Shown here piece by piece: positions 1-5,516 of a DNA stretch of 10,233 nt. The notes beneath the pieces were generated by a model. The model did no database searches. It was given only the letters and a program-made list of their open reading frames with translations, and was not told where the DNA came from. This stretch comes from a bacterium (GTDB lineage Bacteria; Planctomycetota; J058; JAJDCP01): NCBI GenBank assembly GCA_030428695.1, contig JAUIEM010000367.1, positions 1 to 10,233 of the forward strand, in the 5' to 3' direction. Each line of letters begins with the position of its first letter. Positions within the stretch are counted from its first letter, which is position 1. Position numbers and translations under genes: made by a program.

Positions 1-2
1 GC

Positions 3-1289
3 GAGGGCTGCGGCGCCGACGTCTACTCGGCGGGCGAGCTCGAGATCGCCCTGCGGGCCGGGGTCGAGCCCCGCTGCATCTCGGTCAACGGGGTTCCGAA
101 GGAGGAGGCGCACATCGCTCGCACCCTCGAGGTCGGCGCCCGCCTGACCGTCGACAGCCTGCGCGACGTCGACATCCTCGAGCGCCTCGCGCCGCAGCTG
201 CAGCGGGAGGCGCGGGTCGCGATCCGCCTGCGGCCCAACCTCGCCCGCTTCCACCGGCGCAGCGACTTCGCGCCCCAGGGGCCGATCCCGACCGACCTCG
301 TCGCGATCGTGTACAAGGGCGGCCTGTCCCGGGACGAGGCGATCGAGGCCGCCCGCCGCGTCCACGCCCTGCCGGGGGCGCGGCTGGTCGGCTTCCACCA
401 GCATCACGGCCGGCACCGGCCGGAGACGGCCTACTGGAAGGCGCAGATGCAGGCCTACGCCGAGGAGGTCGCGGCGGTCGCCGGGGCCCTCGAGGGCTTC
501 TCCATCGAAGAGCTCGACATCGGCGGCGGCTTCGCGATCCCCCGCGATCCGCACAACGCCGCCACCGACTACACCGCTCCGTACCAGTCGGCGCTGCTGT
601 ACGGGCTCTCCTGGATGTTGAAGACCTTCGCCCCGCGGCTGCGCTACCGGGCCCTGCGCCCGCTGCTCGGGCTGGCGAGCGACCACCCGAACACCCGCGT
701 GGCGCCGACCATCGAGGACTACGCCCGGGTCTGCACCGGGACGCTGCAGCGCGCCCTGCGCCGCTCCGGCATCGATCCTTCGGGTATCACCCTGCAGGCC
801 GAGCCCGGGCGCTCGCTGCACGGCAACGCCGGCGTGCACCTCGCGACGGTGTGCGCGACCAAGGAGATGGCCGGGCCGCTGGCCTGGAACCACGTCACGC
901 TGGACACGACCGAGTTCTGGCTGACCGGCGGGCGCTACGAGCACCACCTGCACGACTTCCGGGTCGCCTCGCAGATGGACGCGCCGCCGGTCACCCGCGC
1001 GGACGTGTGCGGGCGCAGCTGCTACGGCGACCGCCTGATCGGCGGCGTCGACCTGCCCCGGCTGACGGTCGGGGACGCGATCGCCTTCCTCGACACCGGC
1101 GCCTATCAAGAGGTCAGCGGCTCGAACTTCAACGCGATGCCGCGGCCGGCCGCCGTGCTGGTGCGCGGAGCCGAGGCCTGGGTGATCCGCCGCGCCGAGA
1201 CCCTCGATGACGTGTTCCGCCGCGACGTCCTGCCCGGGCACCTCGCCCCGGCACCCAAGGAGCGCCCGGTACCGGTCGGCGCGAGCTAG
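3..1289 (+). CDS. PLP-dependent decarboxylase, DAP/ornithine/arginine decarboxylase family 2 (fold type III), 5' partial
   Basis: The gene is open from the left edge to TAG at 1287-1289, giving 428 visible residues. The N-terminal part with the PLP-binding lysine lies outside the window. Family landmarks appear in order: GCGADVYSAGELEIALRAG (like the GADVVSGGEL segment of LysA), VAIRLRPNL, GFHQHHGRH (replacing the usual HxHxGS), ELDIGGGF (phosphate-binding glycines), LQAEPGRSL (EPGR motif), DVCGRSCYGDRL (active-site Cys/Asp region) and LDTGAYQ near the C-terminus. The family decarboxylates basic amino acids or diaminopimelate using PLP, usually as a dimer. The substrate here is unclear, because the histidine motif is altered, the usual CE(S/T)xD active-site segment reads CGRSCYGD, and a Leu/Arg-rich stretch (encoded near 590-700) follows the GGGF motif. 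The SDS-like gene follows 52 nt downstream on the same strand, so the two may be co-transcribed. The family call is firm; lysA or speC-type function is not established. Confidence 0.88.
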   Translation, partial: EGCGADVYSAGELEIALRAGVEPRCISVNGVPKEEAHIARTLEVGARLTVDSLRDVDILERLAPQLQREARVAIRLRPNLARFHRRSDFAPQGPIPTDLVAIVYKGGLSRDEAIEAARRVHALPGARLVGFHQHHGRHRPETAYWKAQMQAYAEEVAAVAGALEGFSIEELDIGGGFAIPRDPHNAATDYTAPYQSALLYGLSWMLKTFAPRLRYRALRPLLGLASDHPNTRVAPTIEDYARVCTGTLQRALRRSGIDPSGITLQAEPGRSLHGNAGVHLATVCATKEMAGPLAWNHVTLDTTEFWLTGGRYEHHLHDFRVASQMDAPPVTRADVCGRSCYGDRLIGGVDLPRLTVGDAIAFLDTGAYQEVSGSNFNAMPRPAAVLVRGAEAWVIRRAETLDDVFRRDVLPGHLAPAPKERPVPVGAS

Positions 1290-1341
1290 CTCGCGGGAGT
1301 GCGCGGCGGTAGACTGGCGGTCCCGCTCCGGAGGTTCCGCC

Positions 1342-2265
1342 ATGACTCCTCTGCACGTCGTCACGCCCCTGTGGGAGGATCACCACGCTGCCCTCGACGC
1401 GCCCGTCTGGCTGAAGATGGACGCCCTGCAGCCGGTCGGCTCCTTCAAGCTCCGCGGCCTCGGCGCCCTGTGCCAGCAGCGGGCGGCCGAGGGGGCGCGG
1501 GCGCTGGTCTGCTCGTCCGGGGGCAACGCCGGCTACGCGGTCGCCTACGCCGGCCGCGCCCTCGGCCTGCCGGTCCGCATCGTCGTGCCGCGCGCGACCT
1601 CCGAGCACGCCCGCGAGGTGATCCGCCGGGTCGGGGCGACGGTGCTCGAGCACGGGGCGGTCTGGGACGACGCCCACGCCCACGCCCTGACGCTGGTCGC
1701 CGCGGATCCGGGTATGACCTACGTGCACCCCTTCGACGCGCCGGAGATCTGGGCCGGCCACGCGAGCCTGATCGAGGAGTGCGCCCGCCAGCGGGGCAAG
1801 CCCGGCGCGGTCGTGGTCTCCGTCGGCGGCGGCGGGCTCTTGTGCGGCGTCATCGAGGGCATGCAGCGGGTCGGCTGGGGGGACGTGCCGGTGCTGGCGG
1901 TCGAGACCGAGGGGGCGGCCTCCTACGCAGCCGCGCTCGAGGCCGGCGCGCTGGTCGAGCTGACGGAGATCACCAGCCTCGCGACCACCCTTGGCGCGCG
2001 TAAGGTCTGCCAGCGGGCCCTCGACCTGGCCGGCGTGCAGCCGGTGACCCCGTGGCAGGTCAGCGACCGGGCCGCGGTCGCCGCCTGCCTGCGCTTCGCC
2101 GACCGCCACCGGGTGCTGGTCGAGCCTTCCTGTGGGGCGGCGCTGGCGGCGCTGGAGGAAGCTCCGCTGCTGCGCGGCCGCGGGCCGGTGCTGGTCGTGG
2201 TGTGCGGCGGCGCGGGGGTCACCCTCGGCGCGCTGCAGGCCTGGAAGGAGCGGGTGGGGCTGTAG
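1342..2265 (+). CDS. PLP-dependent L-serine/L-threonine dehydratase, animal SDS-like (fold type II)
   Basis: A 307-residue protein predicted to deaminate L-serine to pyruvate, and possibly L-threonine to 2-oxobutyrate, in the cytoplasm. The ATG at 1342 is preceded by GGAGG (1330-1334) with a 7-nt spacer. The frame is open further upstream, but that part does not resemble the family. The PLP lysine is Lys36 in GSFKLRG. The SSGGNAG substrate/cofactor loop is at 58-64, the PLP-phosphate glycine loop VGGGGL at 161-166, EPSCGAA at 261-267 and VVVCGG near 285-290. The order and wording (PVGSFKLRG, VCSSGGNAG, FDAPEIWAGHASL, VEPSCGAALAA) closely parallel mammalian serine dehydratase as I remember it. 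There is no C-terminal ACT regulatory domain, so it is unlike biosynthetic IlvA, and it is not the Fe-S SdaA type. It lies behind the decarboxylase and ends 15 nt before the structured element. Serine versus threonine preference cannot be read from the sequence. Confidence 0.9.
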   Translation: MTPLHVVTPLWEDHHAALDAPVWLKMDALQPVGSFKLRGLGALCQQRAAEGARALVCSSGGNAGYAVAYAGRALGLPVRIVVPRATSEHAREVIRRVGATVLEHGAVWDDAHAHALTLVAADPGMTYVHPFDAPEIWAGHASLIEECARQRGKPGAVVVSVGGGGLLCGVIEGMQRVGWGDVPVLAVETEGAASYAAALEAGALVELTEITSLATTLGARKVCQRALDLAGVQPVTPWQVSDRAAVAACLRFADRHRVLVEPSCGAALAALEEAPLLRGRGPVLVVVCGGAGVTLGALQAWKERVGL

Positions 2266-2280
2266 GGCGCTGTCAGGGAA

Positions 2281-2301
2281 TTCGGATTGTCGCCAGGCCC
2301 G
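2281..2301 (+). repeat. Left arm of 21-bp perfect inverted repeat bounding the element
   Basis: Begins TTCGGATTGTCGCC and ends GGCCCG. It is an exact reverse complement of 3044-3064 and starts 16 nt after the dehydratase stop codon. It could be the closing stem of an RNA or a terminal inverted repeat. The flanks (GGGAA before it, CCAAT after the partner) give no target-site duplication. Confidence 0.85.
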
Positions 2302-2317
2302 GGCACGCGTTCCCGCC

Positions 2318-2350
2318 GACCCACGCTCCGAGGAACGAGGAGCGGGGGTC
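2318..2350 (+). repeat. Loop-motif hairpin 1 (loop GAGGAACGA)
   Basis: GACCCACGCTCC (2318-2329) pairs with GGAGCGGGGGTC (2339-2350), giving 11 Watson-Crick pairs and one A/G mismatch, around the loop GAGGAACGA at 2330-2338. It is the first of four hairpins sharing this loop. Confidence 0.75.
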
Positions 2351-2351
2351 A

Positions 2352-2391
2352 AGGGCTGCAGGCTACACAAGAGGAGTTGGGCGGCAGCCCT
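2352..2391 (+). repeat. Stem AGGGCTGC/GCAGCCCT
   Basis: Eight perfect pairs (2352-2359 with 2384-2391) around a 24-nt loop, lying between loop-motif hairpins 1 and 2. It is less striking than its neighbours but fits a continuous chain of stems. Confidence 0.45.
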
Positions 2392-2401
2392 GTTTGCGAC
2401 A

Positions 2402-2452
2402 CCACCGCAGATCTCTTCTCCGAGGTACGAGGAGAGGAGATCGAGGAGGTGG
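2402..2452 (+). repeat. Loop-motif hairpin 2 (loop GAGGTACGA) with outer CCACC/GGTGG stem
   Basis: GATCTCTTCTCC (2410-2421) pairs with GGAGAGGAGATC (2431-2442), with one G.U pair (T2416/G2436), around the loop GAGGTACGA at 2422-2430. An outer stem CCACC (2402-2406) with GGTGG (2448-2452) encloses it across an internal loop. Confidence 0.75.
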
Positions 2453-2616
2453 CGCAATCAGGGCGATGGTCGCCCAACCTCCGACAGAGTTGTGTTCTAC
2501 ACGGTGGTCCCCCACCGGGGGACTCACAGGGGGGCATCAACAAGCCAACAAGCACCTCGTTCCCCGGGGACCGATGTGCGTTACGGCGCGAACGCGAGAA
2601 TCCGAAACGGATCTTC
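2447..2616 (+). repeat. Core repeat, copy 1 (inverted copy at 10056-10233)
   Basis: Aligned by hand with the reverse complement of the right window edge. Positions 2447-2573 match 10107-10233 at 119 of 127 positions without gaps. Six of the eight differences fall in one block (2493-2500). Similarity then weakens, with a small insertion in copy 2, up to about 2616. The core contains hairpin GGGCGA-TGG-TCGCCC (2461-2475), hairpin GTCCCCC-ACC-GGGGGAC (2507-2523), the palindrome CCCCGGGG (2562-2569) and, in the diverged part, the imperfect stem GCGAGAATCCG/CGGATCTTCGC (2594-2618). Confidence 0.9.
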
Positions 2617-2685
2617 GCTTCCGCAAGCCCGTTGGCGGCCACGATTGCCCGTTGGGGGGATGGCGTGCATGCTATTCCCCCCCTG

Positions 2686-2700
2686 CCCCCCGGTGGGGGG
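2686..2700 (+). repeat. C6-GGT-G6 hairpin
   Basis: CCCCCC, loop GGT, GGGGGG. Its sequence is nearly the reverse complement of the C5-ACC-G5 hairpin at 2509-2521, so the two can either fold locally or pair with each other. Confidence 0.6.
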
Positions 2701-2736
2701 TTCCACTTCATCAACTTGCCGGACACAACAAAGCGT

Positions 2737-2769
2737 CGGTTCCGCCCCGAGGTACGAGGGGAGGGACCG
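2737..2769 (+). repeat. Loop-motif hairpin 3 (loop GAGGTACGA)
   Basis: CGGTTCCGCCCC (2737-2748) pairs with GGGGAGGGACCG (2758-2769), with ten Watson-Crick pairs, one G.U (T2741/G2765) and one G/A mismatch. The loop is GAGGTACGA at 2749-2757, identical to that of hairpin 2. Confidence 0.75.
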
Positions 2770-2782
2770 GGAAGCGTCCGAG

Positions 2783-2811
2783 CCGGTCACCCGAGGAACG
2801 AGGGTGGCCGG
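2783..2811 (+). repeat. Loop-motif hairpin 4 (loop GAGGAACGA)
   Basis: CCGGTCACCC (2783-2792) pairs with GGGTGGCCGG (2802-2811) with one G.U (T2787/G2807). The loop is GAGGAACGA at 2793-2801, identical to hairpin 1. The stem sequences of the four hairpins are unrelated; only the loop is conserved. Confidence 0.75.
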
Positions 2812-2817
2812 AGAGGT

Positions 2818-2940
2818 GGACGCAGGTTGCCCGAAGAAAAGACCGTCCAAAGCTGGAGCCAGCTCCGGGAGGGAGCGCCAACAGGCGAGAGGTCGTCGTT
2901 GGCCCGGAGCTGTCTCCAGCTTTGGAGGGCAACCTGGTCC
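2818..2940 (+). repeat. Long composite hairpin (4 + 10 + 23 + 6 bp)
   Basis: Nested stems: GGAC/GTCC (2818-2821 with 2937-2940), CAGGTTGCCC/GGGCAACCTG (2823-2832 with 2927-2936), a 23-nt arm (2847-2869) pairing with 2903-2925 with a single mismatch, and an apical GCCAAC/GTTGGC. An A-rich 14-nt strand (2833-2846) bulges out opposite a single A. This is the most stable-looking structure in the window. Confidence 0.75.
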
Positions 2941-2965
2941 TCTGGAGCGGTTCTGTGTTGGTGTT

Positions 2966-2981
2966 GCGCCCTGCCGGGCGC
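2966..2981 (+). repeat. GCGCCC-TGCC-GGGCGC hairpin
   Basis: A perfect 6-bp stem with a tetraloop in the 3' quarter of the element, followed by the 10-bp palindrome GTGCGCGCAC (3025-3034) before the right closing arm. Confidence 0.5.
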
Positions 2982-3043
2982 CCGGACCTCCGCGTCCCGG
3001 TCGACGCCAGAAGTCTCGATCGCCGTGCGCGCACATACGCCGA

Positions 3044-3064
3044 CGGGCCTGGCGACAATCCGAA
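3044..3064 (+). repeat. Right arm of 21-bp perfect inverted repeat
   Basis: Begins CGGGCC and ends GGCGACAATCCGAA. It is an exact reverse complement of 2281-2301 and lies 73 nt from the stop of the convergent beta-helix gene. Nothing notable was seen in 3065-3137. Confidence 0.85.
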
Positions 3065-3137
3065 CCAATCTTCGTTCGATGGCCCTCGTCGCCGCTCGCT
3101 CGTCGCCCGAACACGGCCCGTACGGAGCCTCTAGGCC

Positions 3138-4538
3138 TCAGGCCACGCGACGCCGGCGCATCCACAGCAGGCCGAGCAGCAGCAACGGCGCGCTCCAGGC
3201 TCCGGCGGGGGTGCCGACGGCGCAGCTTCCGCCGCTGCCTCCGCTCGAGGCGGTCATCGGCGCGCTGTTGACCGGGGTCCCGCCCCCCGAGGGCGGGGTC
3301 GGGGGCGGGGTCGGGGTCGGAGTCGGCGTTGGCGTCGGCGTCGGGGTCGGAGTCGCCCCGTACTCGTACGCCCCCGCGTCCTCCGCGCCGGCAGGGCGGG
3401 CCGCGCCGTGGTAGTCGTCGCTGGCGGCGGTGCTGCCCATCGCGTCGACGGCCGGCGCGTTGGCGACCAGGGCGAGGTCGCCGGCGGTCGCGTTGACGAA
3501 CCACGAGGCCTGGGCGTTGGTGTGGTTGTCGCTCAGGCTCGCGGTCGCCCCGTTGCGGGCGATGATCGCGCGGTTGGTGACGTTGCCGCGGATGTCGGTG
3601 CCGGTCGTCGCGGGGAAGCGGTACTCGATCGCGTTCGGGTAGCTGTTCTCGAAGTAGATCGTGTTGTTGTAGCAGGCGGTGTTCGGCGAGTCGAAGATGC
3701 CGATCGCGACGTCGCCGGTGCTGATCGCGGACGTCCGGTGGAAGACGTTGTTGCGGATCACCCCGCCGCTGTGATCGTTGCCGGCGCTCGCGTTCACCAG
3801 GCCGAAGGCGATGCCGCGCTCACACTCCTCGAAGCGGTTGCCCTCGCAGGTCGTGTTCCCGCTGCCGCCCCACATCAGCACGGCGGGCCCGGCGAGCCCG
3901 GAGCCGGGCGCGGCGAGGATGCGGCGGAACAGGTTGTGGCGGATGATCCAGTTCTGCCCGCCGATGATGTCGATCCCGTTCGTGTAGTCGTCGCGGCAGG
4001 TGGTCGTGTACTCCATCAGCGTGTACTCGCAGATGCCGTCGTCCGTCCCGACGCCGAACTGGCCGGAGGACCCCTTGATGAACTGCTCCCCCGCGTCGAT
4101 CAGCCGGCAGTTGTAGATGTGCGGCGCGTGGCAGCCCTGCTCTCCGGCGAGCTGGATCGGATGGTAGTAGACCTCGCGGATGGTCAGGTCGGCGATCAGG
4201 ATGCCGTCGACGTCCCCGACGTGGATCCCGTGATGGATCGCGGGGTTGTTCATGCCGGCGCCGATCAGCACCACGTCGGCCGGATCGCCCGTCGCGCCGC
4301 GGATGCCGACGTTGCTCAGCCCCCCATTGATCCACAGGGTGCCGGTCAGCGAGTAGGTGCCGGACGCGATGACGATCACCTGGTTCGACTGCAGGTTCGA
4401 GACCGCGTTCTGCAGCGCCGGCTCGGTCGCGACGTGCACCTCCGTGGTGCCGGTCGGGTTCGGCAGGATGGGCGCGGCATCCCAGTCACGGGCGACGACG
4501 GCGGGTAGCAGCAACAGGAACAGCAGGCAGTGCTTCAC
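3138..4538 (-). CDS. Exported right-handed parallel beta-helix protein with Thr-Pro linker and Cys/Arg C-terminal sorting-like tail
   Basis: A 466-residue protein starting at GTG (4536-4538), with GGGAGG five nt upstream. A signal peptide is evident (MKHCLLFLLLLPAVVA, cleavage near 16). Residues 30-395 carry repeating short strands with Asn-rich turns (GIHVGDVDGILIADLTI, NWIIRHNLFRRI, GVIRNNVFHRT, ACYNNTIYFEN), typical of pectate-lyase-like or right-handed beta-helix folds, and end in DAGAYEYG, common at the end of such domains. A Thr-Pro linker follows (396-414), then a Gly/Ser stretch, Cys439, a hydrophobic segment (about 447-460) and RRRRVA. That tail resembles Cys-containing CTERM sorting signals such as MYXO-CTERM, implying surface anchoring after processing. 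No catalytic residues could be assigned, so a polysaccharide lyase, an adhesin or a structural role all remain possible. It lies 96 nt downstream of the carbonic anhydrase on the same strand and is convergent with the dehydratase. Confidence 0.85.
   Translation of the reverse strand: MKHCLLFLLLLPAVVARDWDAAPILPNPTGTTEVHVATEPALQNAVSNLQSNQVIVIASGTYSLTGTLWINGGLSNVGIRGATGDPADVVLIGAGMNNPAIHHGIHVGDVDGILIADLTIREVYYHPIQLAGEQGCHAPHIYNCRLIDAGEQFIKGSSGQFGVGTDDGICEYTLMEYTTTCRDDYTNGIDIIGGQNWIIRHNLFRRILAAPGSGLAGPAVLMWGGSGNTTCEGNRFEECERGIAFGLVNASAGNDHSGGVIRNNVFHRTSAISTGDVAIGIFDSPNTACYNNTIYFENSYPNAIEYRFPATTGTDIRGNVTNRAIIARNGATASLSDNHTNAQASWFVNATAGDLALVANAPAVDAMGSTAASDDYHGAARPAGAEDAGAYEYGATPTPTPTPTPTPTPTPPPTPPSGGGTPVNSAPMTASSGGSGGSCAVGTPAGAWSAPLLLLGLLWMRRRRVA
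3311..3352 (-). repeat. Hexanucleotide tandem repeat coding for the Thr-Pro linker
   Basis: Seven 6-nt units of the form TCGGNG on the plus strand (one unit is TTGGCG), read on the minus strand as alternating Thr and Pro codons. Third-position changes among units keep Thr-Pro unchanged, which fits protein-level selection. The number of units is likely to vary between strains. Confidence 0.8.
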
Positions 4539-4634
4539 GTGGACCTCCCGGGGGCGATTCCCTCTCCTCCGCAGGCGATGAACGCAGCGGCTGCAAAAAG
4601 GTCAGCGCAGTCGGGAAGTTTTTTGGGCGGTCCG

Positions 4635-5390
4635 TCAGAAGTTCCGCCGCACGGTCCGCCCGGCGAGGGGCTGCACGGGCCGGAAGTTGTTGCCGAGGAC
4701 GGTGCGGAACGCGGCGAGCTGCGCGTCGGACAGGGAGGCGTGCCGGTCGAGCACCACCCAGGTCACGATGCCCGAGGCCGGCGGCGTGGTCAGGGAGCCC
4801 GGGTAGGTGTAGTAGTGAGCCCCGAGGCCTTCGAGGAAGGCGCCGAGGTCGAGGAGCTCTTCGCTCTCCAGGCGGGGATCGCTCGACTTCGCCGGCGGGG
4901 CGCTGGTCAGCGGGGCGAGGAAGGGGTTCTCCGCGGCCCCCGCGTCGAACATCACCGAGACGACGAGGAGCTCCTCGGCGGAGCGGCAGACGACGTGCAT
5001 CTCGAGGTCGGCGTGCGCGCCGGCGAACTGGTGCTCACTGTACGTATGGAAGTGGAACTGCAGCACCTCCCACTCCCGGCCGTCGTAGCCGACCGTGCGA
5101 TGCTCCGGCCACTCCTGCTCGAGGGTGTGCCCGGTGTTGCACAGCGCGACCGGCGCCGCGCCGACGGCAGAGACGTCGAGGGCGGGGAGCTTCGGGTCGG
5201 AGACGAAGGAGGCGATGTCGATCGGCGAGTGGCGCTGATGGTCGCCTTCCCAGCCGGGCAGCTCGTGCCAGTGGGCGGGACCTTCGTCGCCGGAATAGCT
5301 GAACGCCCCGTTGGCTGCGTGGGCGACGCGATCGTCGCAGCCGACGAGGACAGCGCAGCCGAGGACGAGGGACAGGACGGCGGATCTCAT
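4635..5390 (-). CDS. Alpha-class carbonic anhydrase, lipoprotein
   Basis: A 251-residue zinc enzyme predicted to interconvert CO2 and bicarbonate in the cell envelope. The ATG at 5388-5390 has GGAGG six nt upstream. The frame extends 18 codons further, but that extension would push the signal peptide inward. The signal ends in LVGC with Cys18 as the lipidation site, followed by Asp19-Asp20. Alpha-class signatures are complete: SPIDI, TGHTL, QFHFHTYSEH with zinc ligands His113 and His115, the third ligand His132 in EMHVV, Glu119, YYTYPGSLTTPP with Thr201/Thr202, and NFRPVQPLAGR. The cysteine usual after LTTPP is replaced by Ala, so the canonical disulphide is absent; Cys84 and Cys135 are the only other cysteines in the mature part. 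Divergent from the kinase gene and upstream of the beta-helix gene, from which 96 nt separate it without a clear terminator. Confidence 0.95.
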   Translation of the reverse strand: MRSAVLSLVLGCAVLVGCDDRVAHAANGAFSYSGDEGPAHWHELPGWEGDHQRHSPIDIASFVSDPKLPALDVSAVGAAPVALCNTGHTLEQEWPEHRTVGYDGREWEVLQFHFHTYSEHQFAGAHADLEMHVVCRSAEELLVVSVMFDAGAAENPFLAPLTSAPPAKSSDPRLESEELLDLGAFLEGLGAHYYTYPGSLTTPPASGIVTWVVLDRHASLSDAQLAAFRTVLGNNFRPVQPLAGRTVRRNF

Positions 5391-5516
5391 GGCGTTCCTC
5401 CACGGATGGTGGAAGAAGGGTAGCGGAAGCCTGTCCGGGCGCAAGCCCTACCCCGTGTCCGATCCGGGCACGGCGGCGGAGCTTCCCGTACACTTCCCCA
5501 GAAGGAGTGCGTCCCG
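5391..5516. promoter_or_regulatory. Divergent intergenic region between carbonic anhydrase and kinase genes
   Basis: This 126-nt gap must hold both start regions. It contains the kinase ribosome binding site AAGGAG (5502-5507) and an inverted repeat GGGTAG (5418-5423) / CTACCC (5448-5453) with a 24-nt spacer. The repeat could be an operator or chance. No convincing -35/-10 pair was recognised for either direction. Confidence 0.35.

Larger units (their letters stand above)
2281..3064 (+). ncRNA. Candidate large structured RNA / non-coding repeat element closed by 21-bp inverted repeats
   Basis: This 784-nt stretch lies between two convergent genes and shows no protein motif. Perfect 21-nt inverted repeats close it (2281-2301 with 3044-3064), followed by a bulge and GGC/GCC. 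Inside are at least eight strong hairpins. Four (2318-2350, 2410-2442, 2737-2769, 2783-2811) share the 9-nt loop GAGG(A/T)ACGA closed by C-G. Three of these stems contain one G.U pair when read on the plus strand (2416/2436, 2741/2765, 2787/2807); on the minus strand these would be A.C clashes, so the sense strand is probably plus. The core at about 2447-2616 recurs inverted at the right window edge. No target-site duplication is visible outside the inverted repeats. Alternatives are a BIME-like intergenic repeat, a MITE-like element, or a 3' UTR structure of the upstream dehydratase mRNA. No known RNA family was recognised, and no promoter or terminator was identified. Confidence 0.6.

Noticed and set aside
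1129..2457. Long minus-strand open frame opposite the decarboxylase end and the dehydratase
   Set aside because: It is antisense to a gene with intact family motifs, and its translation is Arg/Gly/Ala/Pro-rich low complexity typical of GC-rich shadow frames.
2281..3064. A classical MITE or insertion-sequence relic
   Set aside because: Perfect terminal inverted repeats fit, but no target-site duplication is seen, the interior is a chain of hairpins and the second copy lacks this end. Kept only as an alternative.
2281..3064. CRISPR array or retron RNA
   Set aside because: The shared loops are not evenly spaced direct repeats with spacers, and there is no cas gene or reverse transcriptase in the window.
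2287..3414. Long open frames on both strands through the hairpin-rich region, including one shared in frame with the inverted copy at the right edge
   Set aside because: High GC leaves many frames open. No start with a good ribosome site, no known domain, and the differences between the two copies (such as Ser-Cys-Val-Leu-His versus Cys-Cys-Thr-Arg-Asn) are amino-acid changing in a block, not synonymous. RNA or DNA structure explains the conservation better.
4539..4634. Terminator or promoter between the carbonic anhydrase and beta-helix genes
   Set aside because: Short T and A runs are present but not behind a convincing GC hairpin on the minus strand, and no -35/-10 pair stands out.
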